From Sanguibacter sp. HDW7 (GTDB lineage Bacteria > Actinomycetota > Actinomycetes > Actinomycetales > Cellulomonadaceae), in the NCBI RefSeq assembly GCF_011300875.1, contig NZ_CP049862.1, positions 992,001 through 1,056,000 of the forward strand: 64,000 nt of DNA, given 5' to 3'. Made by a program: the position numbers and the translations under genes. The notes beneath the pieces were generated by a model. The model was not told the DNA's origin. It did not search any database and worked only from the letters and a program-made list of their open reading frames with translations. Positions 49,833 through 59,505 of this stretch are shown piece after piece. Positions within the stretch are counted from its first letter, which is position 1. Each line of letters begins with the position of its first letter.

Positions 49833-50263
49833 TGCCCCCGGTCAGCGGAGACGAGGGCGGCGCGGCCGTCGAGCTCGTCGCGGCCGTCGTCCTGCTCCTG
49901 CTTCCGGTCATCTATCTCGTCGTCGCGATCTCGGACGTCCAGGCGGCCGCCTTCGCGACCGAGGGGGCGGCCCGCGACGTCGTGCGTGCGTACGTCATCG
50001 CGGACGACGACCGCACGGCGGCGGGCCGGGCCGACGCGGTCGCGGCGCTCGCTCTCGACGACCACGGGCTCTCGCCGCAGGTCGCGACGGTCGACGTCAC
50101 GTGCTCGGCGACGCCGTGCCTCACCCCGGGCACCCAGATCGCGGTCCGGGTCGCGGCCGAGGTCGTCCTGCCGGGCTCTGACGTGCTCGGGCTCGACGGG
50201 CTGACATTCACTGTCGCGGCGGACCACCGTGGTGTCGTCGAGACCCTTCGGGAAGAGCCGTGA
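49829..50263 (+). CDS. Second TadE-like pseudopilin
   Basis: 144 residues. DEGGAAVELVAAVVLLLLPVIYLVVAI is another TadE-type pre-pilin segment; two cysteines (CSATPC) may form a disulfide in the exported domain. Overlaps tadE by GTGA. Confidence 0.82.
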   Translation: MMPPVSGDEGGAAVELVAAVVLLLLPVIYLVVAISDVQAAAFATEGAARDVVRAYVIADDDRTAAGRADAVAALALDDHGLSPQVATVDVTCSATPCLTPGTQIAVRVAAEVVLPGSDVLGLDGLTFTVAADHRGVVETLREEP

Positions 50264-50844
50264 CAGGGTTGCGTCCCGTGGTCGAAGACGGCGGGCGGGT
50301 CCGGTCCCGTCCCGGCCGCTCGGGAACAGGTGGTTCCGTCCCGCACGCTGCCGGAACGGCGCTGTGCTCGCGGCACCGACGACCGTCGTGGCTTCCGGGC
50401 GCCGGGGACGACAGCGGTCAGGTGCTCGTCCTCGTCATCGGGGCCGCTGTCCTCGCGATCGCGATCGCGGTGACGCTCGCTGCGGTGTCGGGACTGCTGC
50501 TCGAGCGCAAGCGGCTCGTGTCCGTCGCCGACAACGCCGCAGCGTTCGCCGCGGCAGACGTCGGGGCTGACGACGTCTACGTAGCGATCCACGAGCCGGG
50601 GGCCGAGGGGCCGGTCGTCACGGAGCTGGGCGCCAGGGAGTCGGTCGACGAGTACCTCGGCGCGCGGTGGGACGGTGAGGGTGCGATGGAGGTCGTCGAT
50701 GTGACGACGGACGGGACGAGCGTCACCGTCATCCTGCGCACGACCGCGCATCCCTGGCTCGTCGGGACGTTCGCGGATGTGCTCGGCGGTGAGGGTGTCA
50801 TCGTCACGGGGACCGGCCGCGCGCGGCAGACGGGCCTACCCTGA
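50260..50844 (+). CDS. TadG-like / Rv3654c-like membrane protein
   Basis: 194 residues. After a long basic N-terminus, DDSGQVLVLVIGAAVLAIAIAVTLAAVSGLLLERKRLVSVADNAA matches the Flp pilus-assembly TadG N-terminal type of actinobacterial tad loci. The C-terminal domain is exported. Overlaps the previous gene by GTGA. The N-terminal 50 residues may be untranslated if an internal start is used. Confidence 0.78.
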   Translation: MTGLRPVVEDGGRVRSRPGRSGTGGSVPHAAGTALCSRHRRPSWLPGAGDDSGQVLVLVIGAAVLAIAIAVTLAAVSGLLLERKRLVSVADNAAAFAAADVGADDVYVAIHEPGAEGPVVTELGARESVDEYLGARWDGEGAMEVVDVTTDGTSVTVILRTTAHPWLVGTFADVLGGEGVIVTGTGRARQTGLP

Positions 50845-50913
50845 CACCGCGCCGTGATGTCGCGCCGCGACGTCGTGCTCTGGCATCGCGCCGTGGCACC
50901 GCGGTCCGACGCC

Positions 50914-51030
50914 GCGACCCGGCGTTGCGACCTGTCGTCGCGACCCGGCGTTGCGACCTGTCGTCGCGACCCGGCAGCGCAACCTGCCGTCGCAACCTGG
51001 CGCCGCGACCCGTCGTCGCGACCCGACGTC
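50914..51030. repeat. 13-bp tandem repeat array
   Basis: Nine 13-base units of the type GCGACC(C/T)G(G/T)CGT(T/C), best seen as 26-base pairs at the left end and decaying to the right. It lies between the tad operon and the lipoprotein gene; no gene is seen in it. Confidence 0.8.
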
Positions 51031-51095
51031 GGGCTCTGGTGGGCCAGCGCGGCGCGCTGGGACCTCGGCCCACAGGAGGCTCGCCGCCGCTCGGG

Positions 51096-51101
51096 TAGCC
51101 T
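51096..51101 (+). promoter_or_regulatory. -10 box of a leaderless promoter
   Basis: TAGCCT ends six bases before ATG 51108; no ribosome-binding site is present. Confidence 0.55.
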
Positions 51102-51107
51102 CCCAGC

Positions 51108-52328
51108 ATGGGGAGCAGGGATGAGGGTGGCCGCGGACGCCTGCGTGCGGCGCGACTCTCCGCCGCAGGGCTGAGCCTCGTGCTGCTCGGAGGTTGCGCG
51201 GCGCTCGAGGTGCCGCCGGAGGACCTGCCAGCCTCGGGCACCGCCACCACGCCGACGTCGGGCGGGTCGACGTCTGACGGCGAGGCGGGCGGGCGCGTGC
51301 CGGACGACGTCGCGACGAGCCTCAGCACGGGCGCGGGCGGCGCGGACATGGACCCTGGAGGCACGGTCCCCGGCGGCTCCGCGACACCCGACGCCGAAGG
51401 CTCGGGCGGTGCCGCTCCCGACGATGCGACGCCCGACGCCGAGAGCCCCGACGGGTCGGTCGGCACCGACGTCCCTATGGACGAGCCCAGCGACGACCCC
51501 ACGACCGGCGGCACCTCGACGACGACGGCGGCCGCCGCGCTCGGCGAGCTCAAGGTCAAGGGCCGCGCTCCGAAGACCGGCTACGACCGCGACGCGTTCC
51601 GCTACCGTGCGGTCGATCTCGACCGCAACGGCTGCGACACCCGCAACGACATCCTGCGGCGCGACCTCACGGACGTCACGCTCAAGCCCGGCACCCACGG
51701 CTGCGTCGTCGAGTCCGGCGTGCTCGCCGACCCGTACTCTGCGCTCCGCATCGACTTCACGCGCGGCACAGCGACGTCGAACGACGTGCAGATCGACCAC
51801 GTCGTCGCGCTCTCGGACGCGTGGCAGAAGGGCGCGCAGCGCTGGTCCCAGGACACGCTCGCGCAGTTCGGCAACGACCCGCTCAACCTCCTTGCCGTCG
51901 ACGGTCCCCTCAACCAGCTGAAGAGCGACGGCGACGCCGCGACGTGGCTGCCGCCAAGCAAGCAGTTCCGCTGCCAGTACGTCGCCCGCCAGATCGCGGT
52001 CAAGCACGCGTACGGCCTATGGGTGACGGCCGCGGAGAAGGCTGCGATGGAGCGCGTCCTCGGGTCGTGCGCGAACGAGCCGCTGCCGACGGACGACTCC
52101 GTCGTCCGCGTCGTCGTCCTCGGCGACAAGCCGACCGAGAAGCCTGCCGACAAGCCCGCTGGCAAGCCCACGCAGAAGCCGTCCGCGAAGGACGACCTTG
52201 ATCCCGACTACGGGACGTGCAAGGAGGCCATCCGCCACGGCGCCGGCCCGTACTACCGTGACCGCGACCCCGAGTACTACTTCTACCGCGACGGTGACGG
52301 CGACGGGATCACCTGCGAACGACCGTAG
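51108..52328 (+). CDS. Secreted lipoprotein nuclease, HNH (DUF1524-like) plus excalibur domain
   Basis: 406 residues. Lipobox LLGGC with the lipidated Cys at 30, a Pro/Thr/Gly-rich disordered stretch (40-145), then a nuclease domain (about 150-320) of the GmrSD/DUF1524 HNH kind: DRNGCDTRND and IDHVVALSDAWQKGA, with NDPLNLLAVDGPLNQLKSD. A Lys-Pro linker leads to a C-terminal excalibur calcium-binding domain (CKEAIRHGAGPYYRD... DRDGDG ITC-type). An exported, surface-anchored DNase or RNase, probably for nutrient use or defence. Confidence 0.88.
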   Translation: MGSRDEGGRGRLRAARLSAAGLSLVLLGGCAALEVPPEDLPASGTATTPTSGGSTSDGEAGGRVPDDVATSLSTGAGGADMDPGGTVPGGSATPDAEGSGGAAPDDATPDAESPDGSVGTDVPMDEPSDDPTTGGTSTTTAAAALGELKVKGRAPKTGYDRDAFRYRAVDLDRNGCDTRNDILRRDLTDVTLKPGTHGCVVESGVLADPYSALRIDFTRGTATSNDVQIDHVVALSDAWQKGAQRWSQDTLAQFGNDPLNLLAVDGPLNQLKSDGDAATWLPPSKQFRCQYVARQIAVKHAYGLWVTAAEKAAMERVLGSCANEPLPTDDSVVRVVVLGDKPTEKPADKPAGKPTQKPSAKDDLDPDYGTCKEAIRHGAGPYYRDRDPEYYFYRDGDGDGITCERP

Positions 52329-52331
52329 GCT
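52326..52331 (+). promoter_or_regulatory. -10 box of a leaderless promoter
   Basis: TAGGCT ends six bases before ATG 52338, overlapping the stop of the lipoprotein gene. Confidence 0.55.
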
Positions 52332-52337
52332 CGACCC

Positions 52338-53489
52338 ATGACCGACACCGCCGTCCGTGCCACGGCCGTCCTGTGCGACATGGACGGCACCCTCGTCGAC
52401 TCGACCGCTGCCGTCGTGCGCGCATGGACGGAGTTCAGCGCCGAGCACGACCTCGACATCGCTGCCGTGCTCGAGTTCTGCCACGGTCGCCTCACGCACG
52501 CGACCGTCGACCACTTCCTCCCCGACGTGCCGCAGGCCGAGCGCACGCGCTTCGCTGATGAGATCCTCGCGGGGGAGTCCGATCGGCACGATGGCGTCGT
52601 CGAGGTGCCAGGAGCGGCCGTGTTCATGGCGCGCCTCGCCGAGCTCGGCGTCCCGGTCGCGCTCGTGACGAGCGCTCCGCGCGACCTCGCGCACGCGCGC
52701 ATGGGCGTGAGCGGGGTCGAGGTCCCCGTCTTCACCGTGACGTCGGACGACGTCACGCACGGCAAGCCGCACCCCCAGCCGTACCTGCGGGGCGCCGAGC
52801 TGCTCGGCGTGCCGATCGAGCAGTGCCTCGTCCTCGAGGACGCCGACGCCGGCATCGTCGCGGGGCTCACGGCGGGCGCGCGCGTGCTCGTCGTCGGCAC
52901 GCACGAGTCGCCGACGACCGAGGGCCTGCCCCGCGCGGTCGACCTCACCGACGTCACGGTGGAGCGCGACGGCGACGAGATCGTCGTCGAGGTCGCGATG
53001 GCGGGCCTCGAGGCGGCGGTCGTCCGGGCGCGTGGCAACGACGCAGACGGCGCGTCGGAGCCCGACGCGCAGGCGGCACGTGAAGAGGTGCAGACCGGCG
53101 GGATGCCGACCGGCACCTGGGTGTCCGCCCCGCTGAGCGGCGGGACGATGCAGCTGCCGGACCCGACGCACCCCGCAGCAGAGGCCACGGGCGGCCGCCC
53201 AGTCGTCCGCCTCATGAACGAGTACGGCACGCCGTGGCCCCTGTGGGGCGCCGAGGGACCGATGCCTCAGAGCAAGCCGCGCCTCCACCCGGGCCTCGAG
53301 GCGCGCGTCCGCGCGTGGGCACGAGACTTCGCGACGCACTTCGACCCCGACGCAGGCTGGGACGACCCCGTCCGTGCACAGCGTCACGCCGCGACGGCGG
53401 TCACGCTGCGCGACGAGATCGCGACCGCCGTCGGCCCGGACACGGACGTGGTTCTCGAGCTGTGGGAGTGCCCAGCGACGGGGGTCTAG
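52338..53489 (+). CDS. HAD phosphatase with an extra C-terminal domain
   Basis: 383 residues. Residues 1-~225 are a HAD subfamily IA phosphatase: nucleophile motif DMDGTLVDS, motif II VTSAP, motif III Lys in HGKPHP, and the acidic pair EDADAG. Likely substrates are sugar or polyol phosphates. Residues ~285-383 (RPVVRLMNEYGTPWPLWG... AWARDFATHFDPDAGWDD... VVLELWE) form a separate domain that I believe occurs alone in actinobacteria, of unknown function. The linker is acidic/Gly-rich. A fusion of this kind is unusual. Confidence 0.82.
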   Translation: MTDTAVRATAVLCDMDGTLVDSTAAVVRAWTEFSAEHDLDIAAVLEFCHGRLTHATVDHFLPDVPQAERTRFADEILAGESDRHDGVVEVPGAAVFMARLAELGVPVALVTSAPRDLAHARMGVSGVEVPVFTVTSDDVTHGKPHPQPYLRGAELLGVPIEQCLVLEDADAGIVAGLTAGARVLVVGTHESPTTEGLPRAVDLTDVTVERDGDEIVVEVAMAGLEAAVVRARGNDADGASEPDAQAAREEVQTGGMPTGTWVSAPLSGGTMQLPDPTHPAAEATGGRPVVRLMNEYGTPWPLWGAEGPMPQSKPRLHPGLEARVRAWARDFATHFDPDAGWDDPVRAQRHAATAVTLRDEIATAVGPDTDVVLELWECPATGV

Positions 53490-53511
53490 GCCCGACGACG
53501 AGCAGCGCGAC

Positions 53512-53952
53512 CTACCCGCAGCTGTCGCACACCCCGGTCGCGGGCAGGGTCATGAAGCACGTCGGGCAGATGGGCGCCTCGCGCTCGGGGACCACCGGCT
53601 TGCGCGGCGCGGCGGCCGCGCGCGGCGCCGCGGCCTTGCGGGGAGCGGCCGCTCGGCCGGCGCGCGGAGCGCTCTCCGGCTCGGTCACGTCGAAGCCGCG
53701 CTTGCGGAGGATCGCGGCGGCGCCGACCTTCCCGCCGCTGAACTCCTCGGAGGTGGCAGCGCGTCCGGTCGCGTAGCGGTGCGCCACGCCGAGGATCGCC
53801 TTGGAGTCGTACGTCTTGCCGTCGTAGGTGAGCGTGTAGTCCCGGGACGGTCCGAACCCGTAGACGCCGAGGAAGTTCTCGGCACCACGATCGTCGTACT
53901 CGGCGATCGCCTGGAGGATGTGCTGTCGGGTCACGGAGGAGAAGGTCGCCAC
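53512..53952 (-). CDS. ScoMcrA-head-like domain protein with zinc ribbon
   Basis: 146 residues. Residues 1-~90 (ILQAIAEYDDRGAENFLGVYGFGPSRDYTLTYDGKTYDSKAILGVAHRYATG... EEFSGGKVGAAAILRKRGFDV) match the N-terminal head domain of the type IV restriction enzyme ScoMcrA. A basic Ala/Pro/Arg linker (with RAAAAPRK-type AT-hook-like stretches) leads to a Cys4 zinc ribbon (CPTC... CDSC). No nuclease domain is present. GTG start, TAGGCT six bases upstream. Confidence 0.75.
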   Translation of the reverse strand: MATFSSVTRQHILQAIAEYDDRGAENFLGVYGFGPSRDYTLTYDGKTYDSKAILGVAHRYATGRAATSEEFSGGKVGAAAILRKRGFDVTEPESAPRAGRAAAPRKAAAPRAAAAPRKPVVPEREAPICPTCFMTLPATGVCDSCG

Positions 53953-53958
53953 ACCACG

Positions 53959-53964
53959 AGCCTA
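53959..53964 (-). promoter_or_regulatory. -10 box of a leaderless promoter
   Basis: TAGGCT on the minus strand ends six bases before GTG 53952, the same arrangement as at 52326 on the plus strand. Confidence 0.5.
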
Positions 53965-54165
53965 GACGCCCGCGTCGGGCCGACCCGACCGCGGCGGAGC
54001 GAGGTGCACGAGACGATCGTCACGCGAGCGGACCGCCGCGCCGCCGACCTGCACGCATGCGGCCCGCCGCACTGGAGGCCCGCACTGGCGGCCCGCAGTC
54101 GAGCGGCCCGAAGCCGAGCGACCCGCCACGCGTGCGCGTGACGGGCCGCCGGGCGTGCAGGAACG

Positions 54166-54981
54166 TCAGGCCGTCGGGTCCGCGAGGCCGTCGAGGTACG
54201 CCATGTCCTCGGCCGAGATCTCGAAGTCGACGTCGGCGTTCTCGACCATGCGCGAGGGCGTCGTCGTCTTGGGCAGCGCGACGACCCCCTTCTGAAGGAC
54301 GTACCGGATCGAGAGCTGTGCGACCGTGCGGCCGTAGCGCTCGGCGACGGCCGCGAGCTCGCTGCTGCCGAGCAGGGCGCCCGTCGCGAGCGGCGAGTAG
54401 GCCTCGACGACGATCCCGCGCTCGGCGCAGAACGCCGAGGTCTCCGCCTGCGCGTGCCCGGGGAAGTACCGGATCTGGTTGGCGTGCGGGACGACGGTCG
54501 CGGTCTCGAGGAGCGCCGTGAGGTGCTGGACCTCGAAGTTCGAGACGCCGATCGAGCGGAGCTCGCCGCGCGCGTACGCCTCCTCCATGGCCCGCCACAC
54601 CTCGGCGTTGCCCGCCGTGTGGTCGGTGCCGATCGCGTCCCACGGCCACGGAGCGTGGATGAGCAGCAGGTCGATCCGGCCGAGCTTGTCGAGCGAGAGG
54701 CGGATGCTCTCGACCGCCTCGTCGTACGTCTTGAGCTGCGCGGGGATCTTCGTCGTGACGAAGACGTCCTCGCTTGCGAGGCCGGAGTCGGCGATGGCGC
54801 GGGCGACGGACGCCTCGTTGCCGTAGGCGCGCGCCGTGTCGATGTGGCGGTAGCCGACGCGCAGGGCCTCGGCGACGGCGTCATACGTCTCGGTGCCGTC
54901 GGGGATCTGCCACGTGCCGAAGCCGAGCGTGGGGATCGCGACGCCGTTGGTGAACGTCGTCGTCGTGGTGAACGTGCTCAT
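54166..54981 (-). CDS. Aldo/keto reductase
   Basis: 271 residues, NADPH-dependent reductase of the DkgA (2,5-diketo-D-gluconate) type. The catalytic tetrad is present: Asp48, Tyr53, Lys78 and His109 (GYRHIDTARAYGNE, TTKIP, LLLIHAPWP), with the cofactor segment LPKTTTPSRMVEN. It is a cytosolic monomer; the substrate is unknown. It follows the flavin oxidase fusion gene by 41 bases in the same direction and is preceded by GAGGAG. Confidence 0.92.
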   Translation of the reverse strand: MSTFTTTTTFTNGVAIPTLGFGTWQIPDGTETYDAVAEALRVGYRHIDTARAYGNEASVARAIADSGLASEDVFVTTKIPAQLKTYDEAVESIRLSLDKLGRIDLLLIHAPWPWDAIGTDHTAGNAEVWRAMEEAYARGELRSIGVSNFEVQHLTALLETATVVPHANQIRYFPGHAQAETSAFCAERGIVVEAYSPLATGALLGSSELAAVAERYGRTVAQLSIRYVLQKGVVALPKTTTPSRMVENADVDFEISAEDMAYLDGLADPTA

Positions 54982-55022
54982 AGGGGTCTCCTCGTCGAGA
55001 GCAGGTGATGGGTGGGAGTGTC

Positions 55023-57302
55023 TCAGGCCTTCGTCACGTCGAAGTTCGCGTTGAAGACGTCCTCGGGGTCGATCTCGGCCTTGAGGGCCTTGAGCCGGTC
55101 AAGGGTTGCCGTCGGGAACGCCTCACGCACGCGGGCGGGGGACTCGTCGGTCTCGAAGCTCGAGTAGAGCCCGACGAAGTGCGTGCGCAGCGGCGCCCAC
55201 ACGCGGTCGAGGCGTCGGCCGTCGACGCCCATCGCCGAGACGGCGAACGACGCCGAACGGTGCGCGTACGCGGTGGCCTCCGGGGCGACGTCGGACGCCG
55301 CGCCGCCCGTCGCGCGGATCTGGAAGAAGAAGACCTCGCCCGACTCGAGCATCTCGGCCGCGGCCGCCGCGAACTCGGGCGTCATGCGCTCGAGCAGGCC
55401 CGAGCGGCCGTGCGGCTCGCCGTCGGAGACGTGGCCCTCCTCGGGGGCGTTCGACAGCACCTGCGTGTACGTCGTGAGGCGCACGTCCTGGCCGTAGAGC
55501 GGCGAGATCGCCGCGATCGGCTGGAGCCGCTCGACGATCGTGTCGGCGTCGGACGCGTCGACCATCGTCATCGTCTGCACGACGCGCGGCTGACCCGGGC
55601 GCGGACGACCCATGAGGAGGAAGCTCGTCGTGTCGCGCGGCGCGTCCTGCACGTACGCGCCCCACCGCGTGAGGTAGTCGGCGGTGTCCTCGGCGTCCTG
55701 CGTGAGGACGCCCCAGCCGACCTCCCCGACCTCGGGCGCCTCGAGGAGGAACGAGGTGACGATGCCGAGGTTGGCGCCGGCGCCGCGCACGCCCCAGAAG
55801 AGCTCGGTGTTCTGCTCGTCGTTCGCGACGACGACGGAGCCGTCGGCGAGCACCATCTCGACCTCGCGCACGTGGTCGATCGTCAGGCCGTGCTCACGGC
55901 CGAGGAAGCCGATGCCGCCCGCGGTCGCGAGACCGCCGACGCCCACGCCGCCGAAGTCGCCCGAGCTGATCGCCCAGCCGCGCGGCCCGATCTCGCGTGC
56001 GACGTCCATCCAGCGGGCGCCCGGCTGGACGCGGACGAGCCGCGACTCCTCGTCGACGACCTCGACCTTCCGCATCTTGCCGAGGTCGAGGACGATGCCG
56101 CCCGCGTTCGTCGAACGACCCGAGATCCCGTGTCCGCCCGAGCGGACGCCGAGCGGCAGGTGCGGCTGACGACGCGCGAACGCGAGGGCCTCGACGACCT
56201 CGGACGTCGAGCCCGGGCGCAGGACGATGCCCGGCGAGCCGCCGCGCATGTAGCCGCCGCGGGCGCGGACGTAGTCGCGGTCGCCCGGCTCGACGGCGTG
56301 CTCGACGAGCGAGAGGGGGACGCCGTCGTAGTCGACGCCCTCGTGGCGCAGGTCCAGAGCCTTGCGCGGGCGAACACGCACGCCCGCCCAGCCGCCCTCG
56401 ACCTCGGCGTCGATCGCGTCGCGGAGCGCCGGCACGACCTCCTGCGCGAACTGCTGCAGCTGCGCAGGGTCGTCGCTGGCGAGGATGAGGGTGCTCGCGC
56501 CGTGCTCGACGACGAGCGGCAGCAGGTCTTCGACCCATGATTCGGAGGGGCCCGAGAGGAAGCCTGTGCGGACGGGGGAGAAGCGGCCGTTGAGATTGAT
56601 CATGCGGCGGATCTCGCGCGGGTCGCGGCCCGCGGCCTCGGCAGCGGCGTCGATGACCGCGTTGCCGTCGGCGAACGCCGTGAGACCGTTGCCGCCGTCC
56701 ATCTGCGCGAGGTAGCCCTGCGACGGCACCCAGCCGTCGGCCTTGCGTCCGATGAGTCGCAGCATGCGCGGCTTGAGCGCGCCGAGGACGATGGGGATCT
56801 CCCGCGACGGGGCGGGGCCGCGCTTGGCGCCGTCGACACGGTGGAACTCACCGGCGACGCGCAGCGGCGAGCGCTCGTGCTCGTCCCAGATGCCGCGGAT
56901 GATGTCGATGGCCTCCTCGAGGGCCGTGACGCCCTGGCCAGGCGTGAGGCGCTCGGCGCCCATCGCGACCATCGCGTCCCAGAAAGCGCCCGCGCCGAGG
57001 CCGAGGTCGACGCGGCCGCCCGAGAGCAGGTCGAGGCTCGCGGCGGAGCGCGCGAGGACTGCCGGCTGACGCAGCGGCACGTTGTGCACGTTGCCCATGA
57101 CGCGGATCTTCTCGGTCTGCGCGGCGACGTACGACATGAGCGTCCACGCGTCGAGGAACGACGGCTGGTACGGGTGGTCCTGGTACGTCGCCAGGTCGAA
57201 GCCGAGGTCCTCGGCGAGCTTCGCGATCGCGACGGGGTTCTGGGCCGGGCGCGCCACCGGGGTGACGAACACCCCCGTCTCGAGCCGGTGTCCGTAGTGC
57301 AC
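55023..57302 (-). CDS. Fusion of luciferase-like monooxygenase and FAD-linked oxidase
   Basis: 759 residues. Residues 1-~305 are a luciferase-like (LLM, F420- or FMN-dependent) oxidoreductase ([37 protein letters not shown]). Residues ~335-759 are a berberine-bridge/PCMH-type FAD oxidase: the PP-loop with [12 protein letters not shown] (His for covalent FAD), [21 protein letters not shown] and the C-terminal berberine-like NANFDVTKA end. The two active sites probably oxidise one substrate in turn. GTG start with GGAAGGA upstream. It forms an operon with the aldo/keto reductase. Confidence 0.9.
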   Translation of the reverse strand: MHYGHRLETGVFVTPVARPAQNPVAIAKLAEDLGFDLATYQDHPYQPSFLDAWTLMSYVAAQTEKIRVMGNVHNVPLRQPAVLARSAASLDLLSGGRVDLGLGAGAFWDAMVAMGAERLTPGQGVTALEEAIDIIRGIWDEHERSPLRVAGEFHRVDGAKRGPAPSREIPIVLGALKPRMLRLIGRKADGWVPSQGYLAQMDGGNGLTAFADGNAVIDAAAEAAGRDPREIRRMINLNGRFSPVRTGFLSGPSESWVEDLLPLVVEHGASTLILASDDPAQLQQFAQEVVPALRDAIDAEVEGGWAGVRVRPRKALDLRHEGVDYDGVPLSLVEHAVEPGDRDYVRARGGYMRGGSPGIVLRPGSTSEVVEALAFARRQPHLPLGVRSGGHGISGRSTNAGGIVLDLGKMRKVEVVDEESRLVRVQPGARWMDVAREIGPRGWAISSGDFGGVGVGGLATAGGIGFLGREHGLTIDHVREVEMVLADGSVVVANDEQNTELFWGVRGAGANLGIVTSFLLEAPEVGEVGWGVLTQDAEDTADYLTRWGAYVQDAPRDTTSFLLMGRPRPGQPRVVQTMTMVDASDADTIVERLQPIAAISPLYGQDVRLTTYTQVLSNAPEEGHVSDGEPHGRSGLLERMTPEFAAAAAEMLESGEVFFFQIRATGGAASDVAPEATAYAHRSASFAVSAMGVDGRRLDRVWAPLRTHFVGLYSSFETDESPARVREAFPTATLDRLKALKAEIDPEDVFNANFDVTKA

Positions 57303-57450
57303 GTCGCGTCCTTCCGTCGCCGTCGCGGCCGTGCGCCGCGTCCCTCTCTCCCAATGCTCCTCCCGTCACGGGCATTCCCGCGGCGGGACCGACGTGACAC
57401 CTGGCACGTCTGCGGGGGATCGGGCGCGCGGCGGGCGGGCGCACGTCGCG

Positions 57451-57456
57451 TACCCT
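57451..57456 (+). promoter_or_regulatory. -10 box of a leaderless promoter
   Basis: TACCCT lies eight bases before GTG 57465 with no ribosome-binding site between. This divergent region (57303-57464) also holds the promoter of the flavin oxidase gene, which was not identified. Confidence 0.5.
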
Positions 57457-57464
57457 TGGGGATC

Positions 57465-58586
57465 GTGGCCACCATCGATTTTTCTGCTGAGATCAGCGCG
57501 CTGAGGACGACCCTCGAGACGATCGCCGCCGTGAGCGACCCGGCAGCGCTCCGCGTGAAGATCGCGGACCTCACGGAGCAGGCGGCTGCCCCCGACCTCT
57601 GGGACGACCCGGTGGCCGCGCAGAAGGTCACGCAGGCCCTCTCGCAGGCGCAGTCCGAGCTCGACCGCGTCGCCGGCATGGGCTCGCGCATCGACGACCT
57701 CGAGGTCCTCGTCGAGATGGCCGAGGAGGGCGACGACGCCGAGACCCTCGCCGAGGCCGAGGCCGAGCTTGCCGCGATCCGCAAGGACATCGACCAGCTC
57801 GAGATCCGCACGCTCCTCGCGGGCGAGTACGACGAGCGCGAGGCGGTCATCACGATCCGCGCGGGCGCCGGCGGTGTCGACGCCGCGGACTTCGCCGAGA
57901 TGCTCCTGCGCATGTACCTGCGCTGGGCCGAGCGCCACGGCTACGCGACGGCCGTCCTCGACACGTCCTACGCGGAGGAGGCGGGCCTGAAGTCCGCGAC
58001 CTTCGAGGTCAAGGCCCCCTACGCGTTCGGCCATCTCTCCGTCGAGGCCGGCACGCACCGCCTCGTGCGCATCTCACCGTTCGACAACCAGGGCCGCCGC
58101 CAGACGTCGTTCGCGGCCGTCGAGGTCGTGCCGCTCATCGAGCAGACCGACTCGGTCGAGATCCCCGAGTCCGAGATCAAGGTCGACGTCTTCCGCTCGT
58201 CGGGCCCCGGTGGTCAGTCCGTCAACACGACGGACTCCGCCGTCCGCATGACGCACATCCCGACCGGCATCGTCGTCTCGATGCAGAACGAGAAGTCCCA
58301 GATCCAGAACCGCGCCGCGGCTCTCCGCGTCCTGCAGTCCCGTCTCCTCCTCGAGCGCCAGGCCGAGGAGAAGGCGAAGAAGAAGGAGCTCGCGGGAGAC
58401 ATCAAGGCGTCCTGGGGCGACCAGATGCGCTCGTACGTCCTGCAGCCGTACCAGATGGTCAAGGACCTCCGCACCAACCACGAGGTCGGCAACACCGCCG
58501 CAGTCTTCGACGGCGACATCGACGACTTCATGTCGGCCGGCATCCGCTGGCGCCGCAACCTCCAGCTCGAGGCCGAGCAGGGCTGA
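57465..58586 (+). CDS. prfB: Peptide chain release factor 2
   Basis: 373 residues. Recognises UGA/UAA through SPF (204-206) and triggers peptide release with GGQ (249-251) at the ribosome. The reading frame is continuous, without the autoregulatory +1 frameshift site of enterobacterial prfB. First gene of the conserved prfB-ftsE-ftsX block. A strong terminator follows. Confidence 0.97.
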   Translation: MATIDFSAEISALRTTLETIAAVSDPAALRVKIADLTEQAAAPDLWDDPVAAQKVTQALSQAQSELDRVAGMGSRIDDLEVLVEMAEEGDDAETLAEAEAELAAIRKDIDQLEIRTLLAGEYDEREAVITIRAGAGGVDAADFAEMLLRMYLRWAERHGYATAVLDTSYAEEAGLKSATFEVKAPYAFGHLSVEAGTHRLVRISPFDNQGRRQTSFAAVEVVPLIEQTDSVEIPESEIKVDVFRSSGPGGQSVNTTDSAVRMTHIPTGIVVSMQNEKSQIQNRAAALRVLQSRLLLERQAEEKAKKKELAGDIKASWGDQMRSYVLQPYQMVKDLRTNHEVGNTAAVFDGDIDDFMSAGIRWRRNLQLEAEQG

Positions 58587-58604
58587 CGCCCCGCACGCCC
58601 GCCA

Positions 58605-58636
58605 CGGCCGCGTTCCCGCGCACGGGAACGCGGCCG
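58605..58636 (+). terminator. Terminator of prfB
   Basis: A perfect 14-base stem CGGCCGCGTTCCCG with a CGCA loop, 18 bases after the stop codon. The following 167 bases before ftsE contain TAGTCT (58714-58719), a possible -10 for that operon. Confidence 0.8.
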
Positions 58637-58803
58637 TCGCGCTCCCTGGAGACTGAAAGGTCCCTGGACGCCGCGCGCGGCGTGTCCCGCGCGGTTCGAC
58701 GTCGGCGCGTGCCTAGTCTCGAGAAGGCCTCGCTGCCGCACGACCCCGTCGTGCCCGGGCGCGGCCGACCGCCACACCCGACCGAACGGAACGTGCCACC
58801 CCC

Positions 58804-59493
<690 letters not shown>

Positions 59494-59505
59494 GAGGGGA
59501 CAGAC

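Noticed and set aside
57465-57600. Programmed +1 frameshift in prfB
   Set aside because: The frame is continuous and no CUU-UGA site follows the start region.
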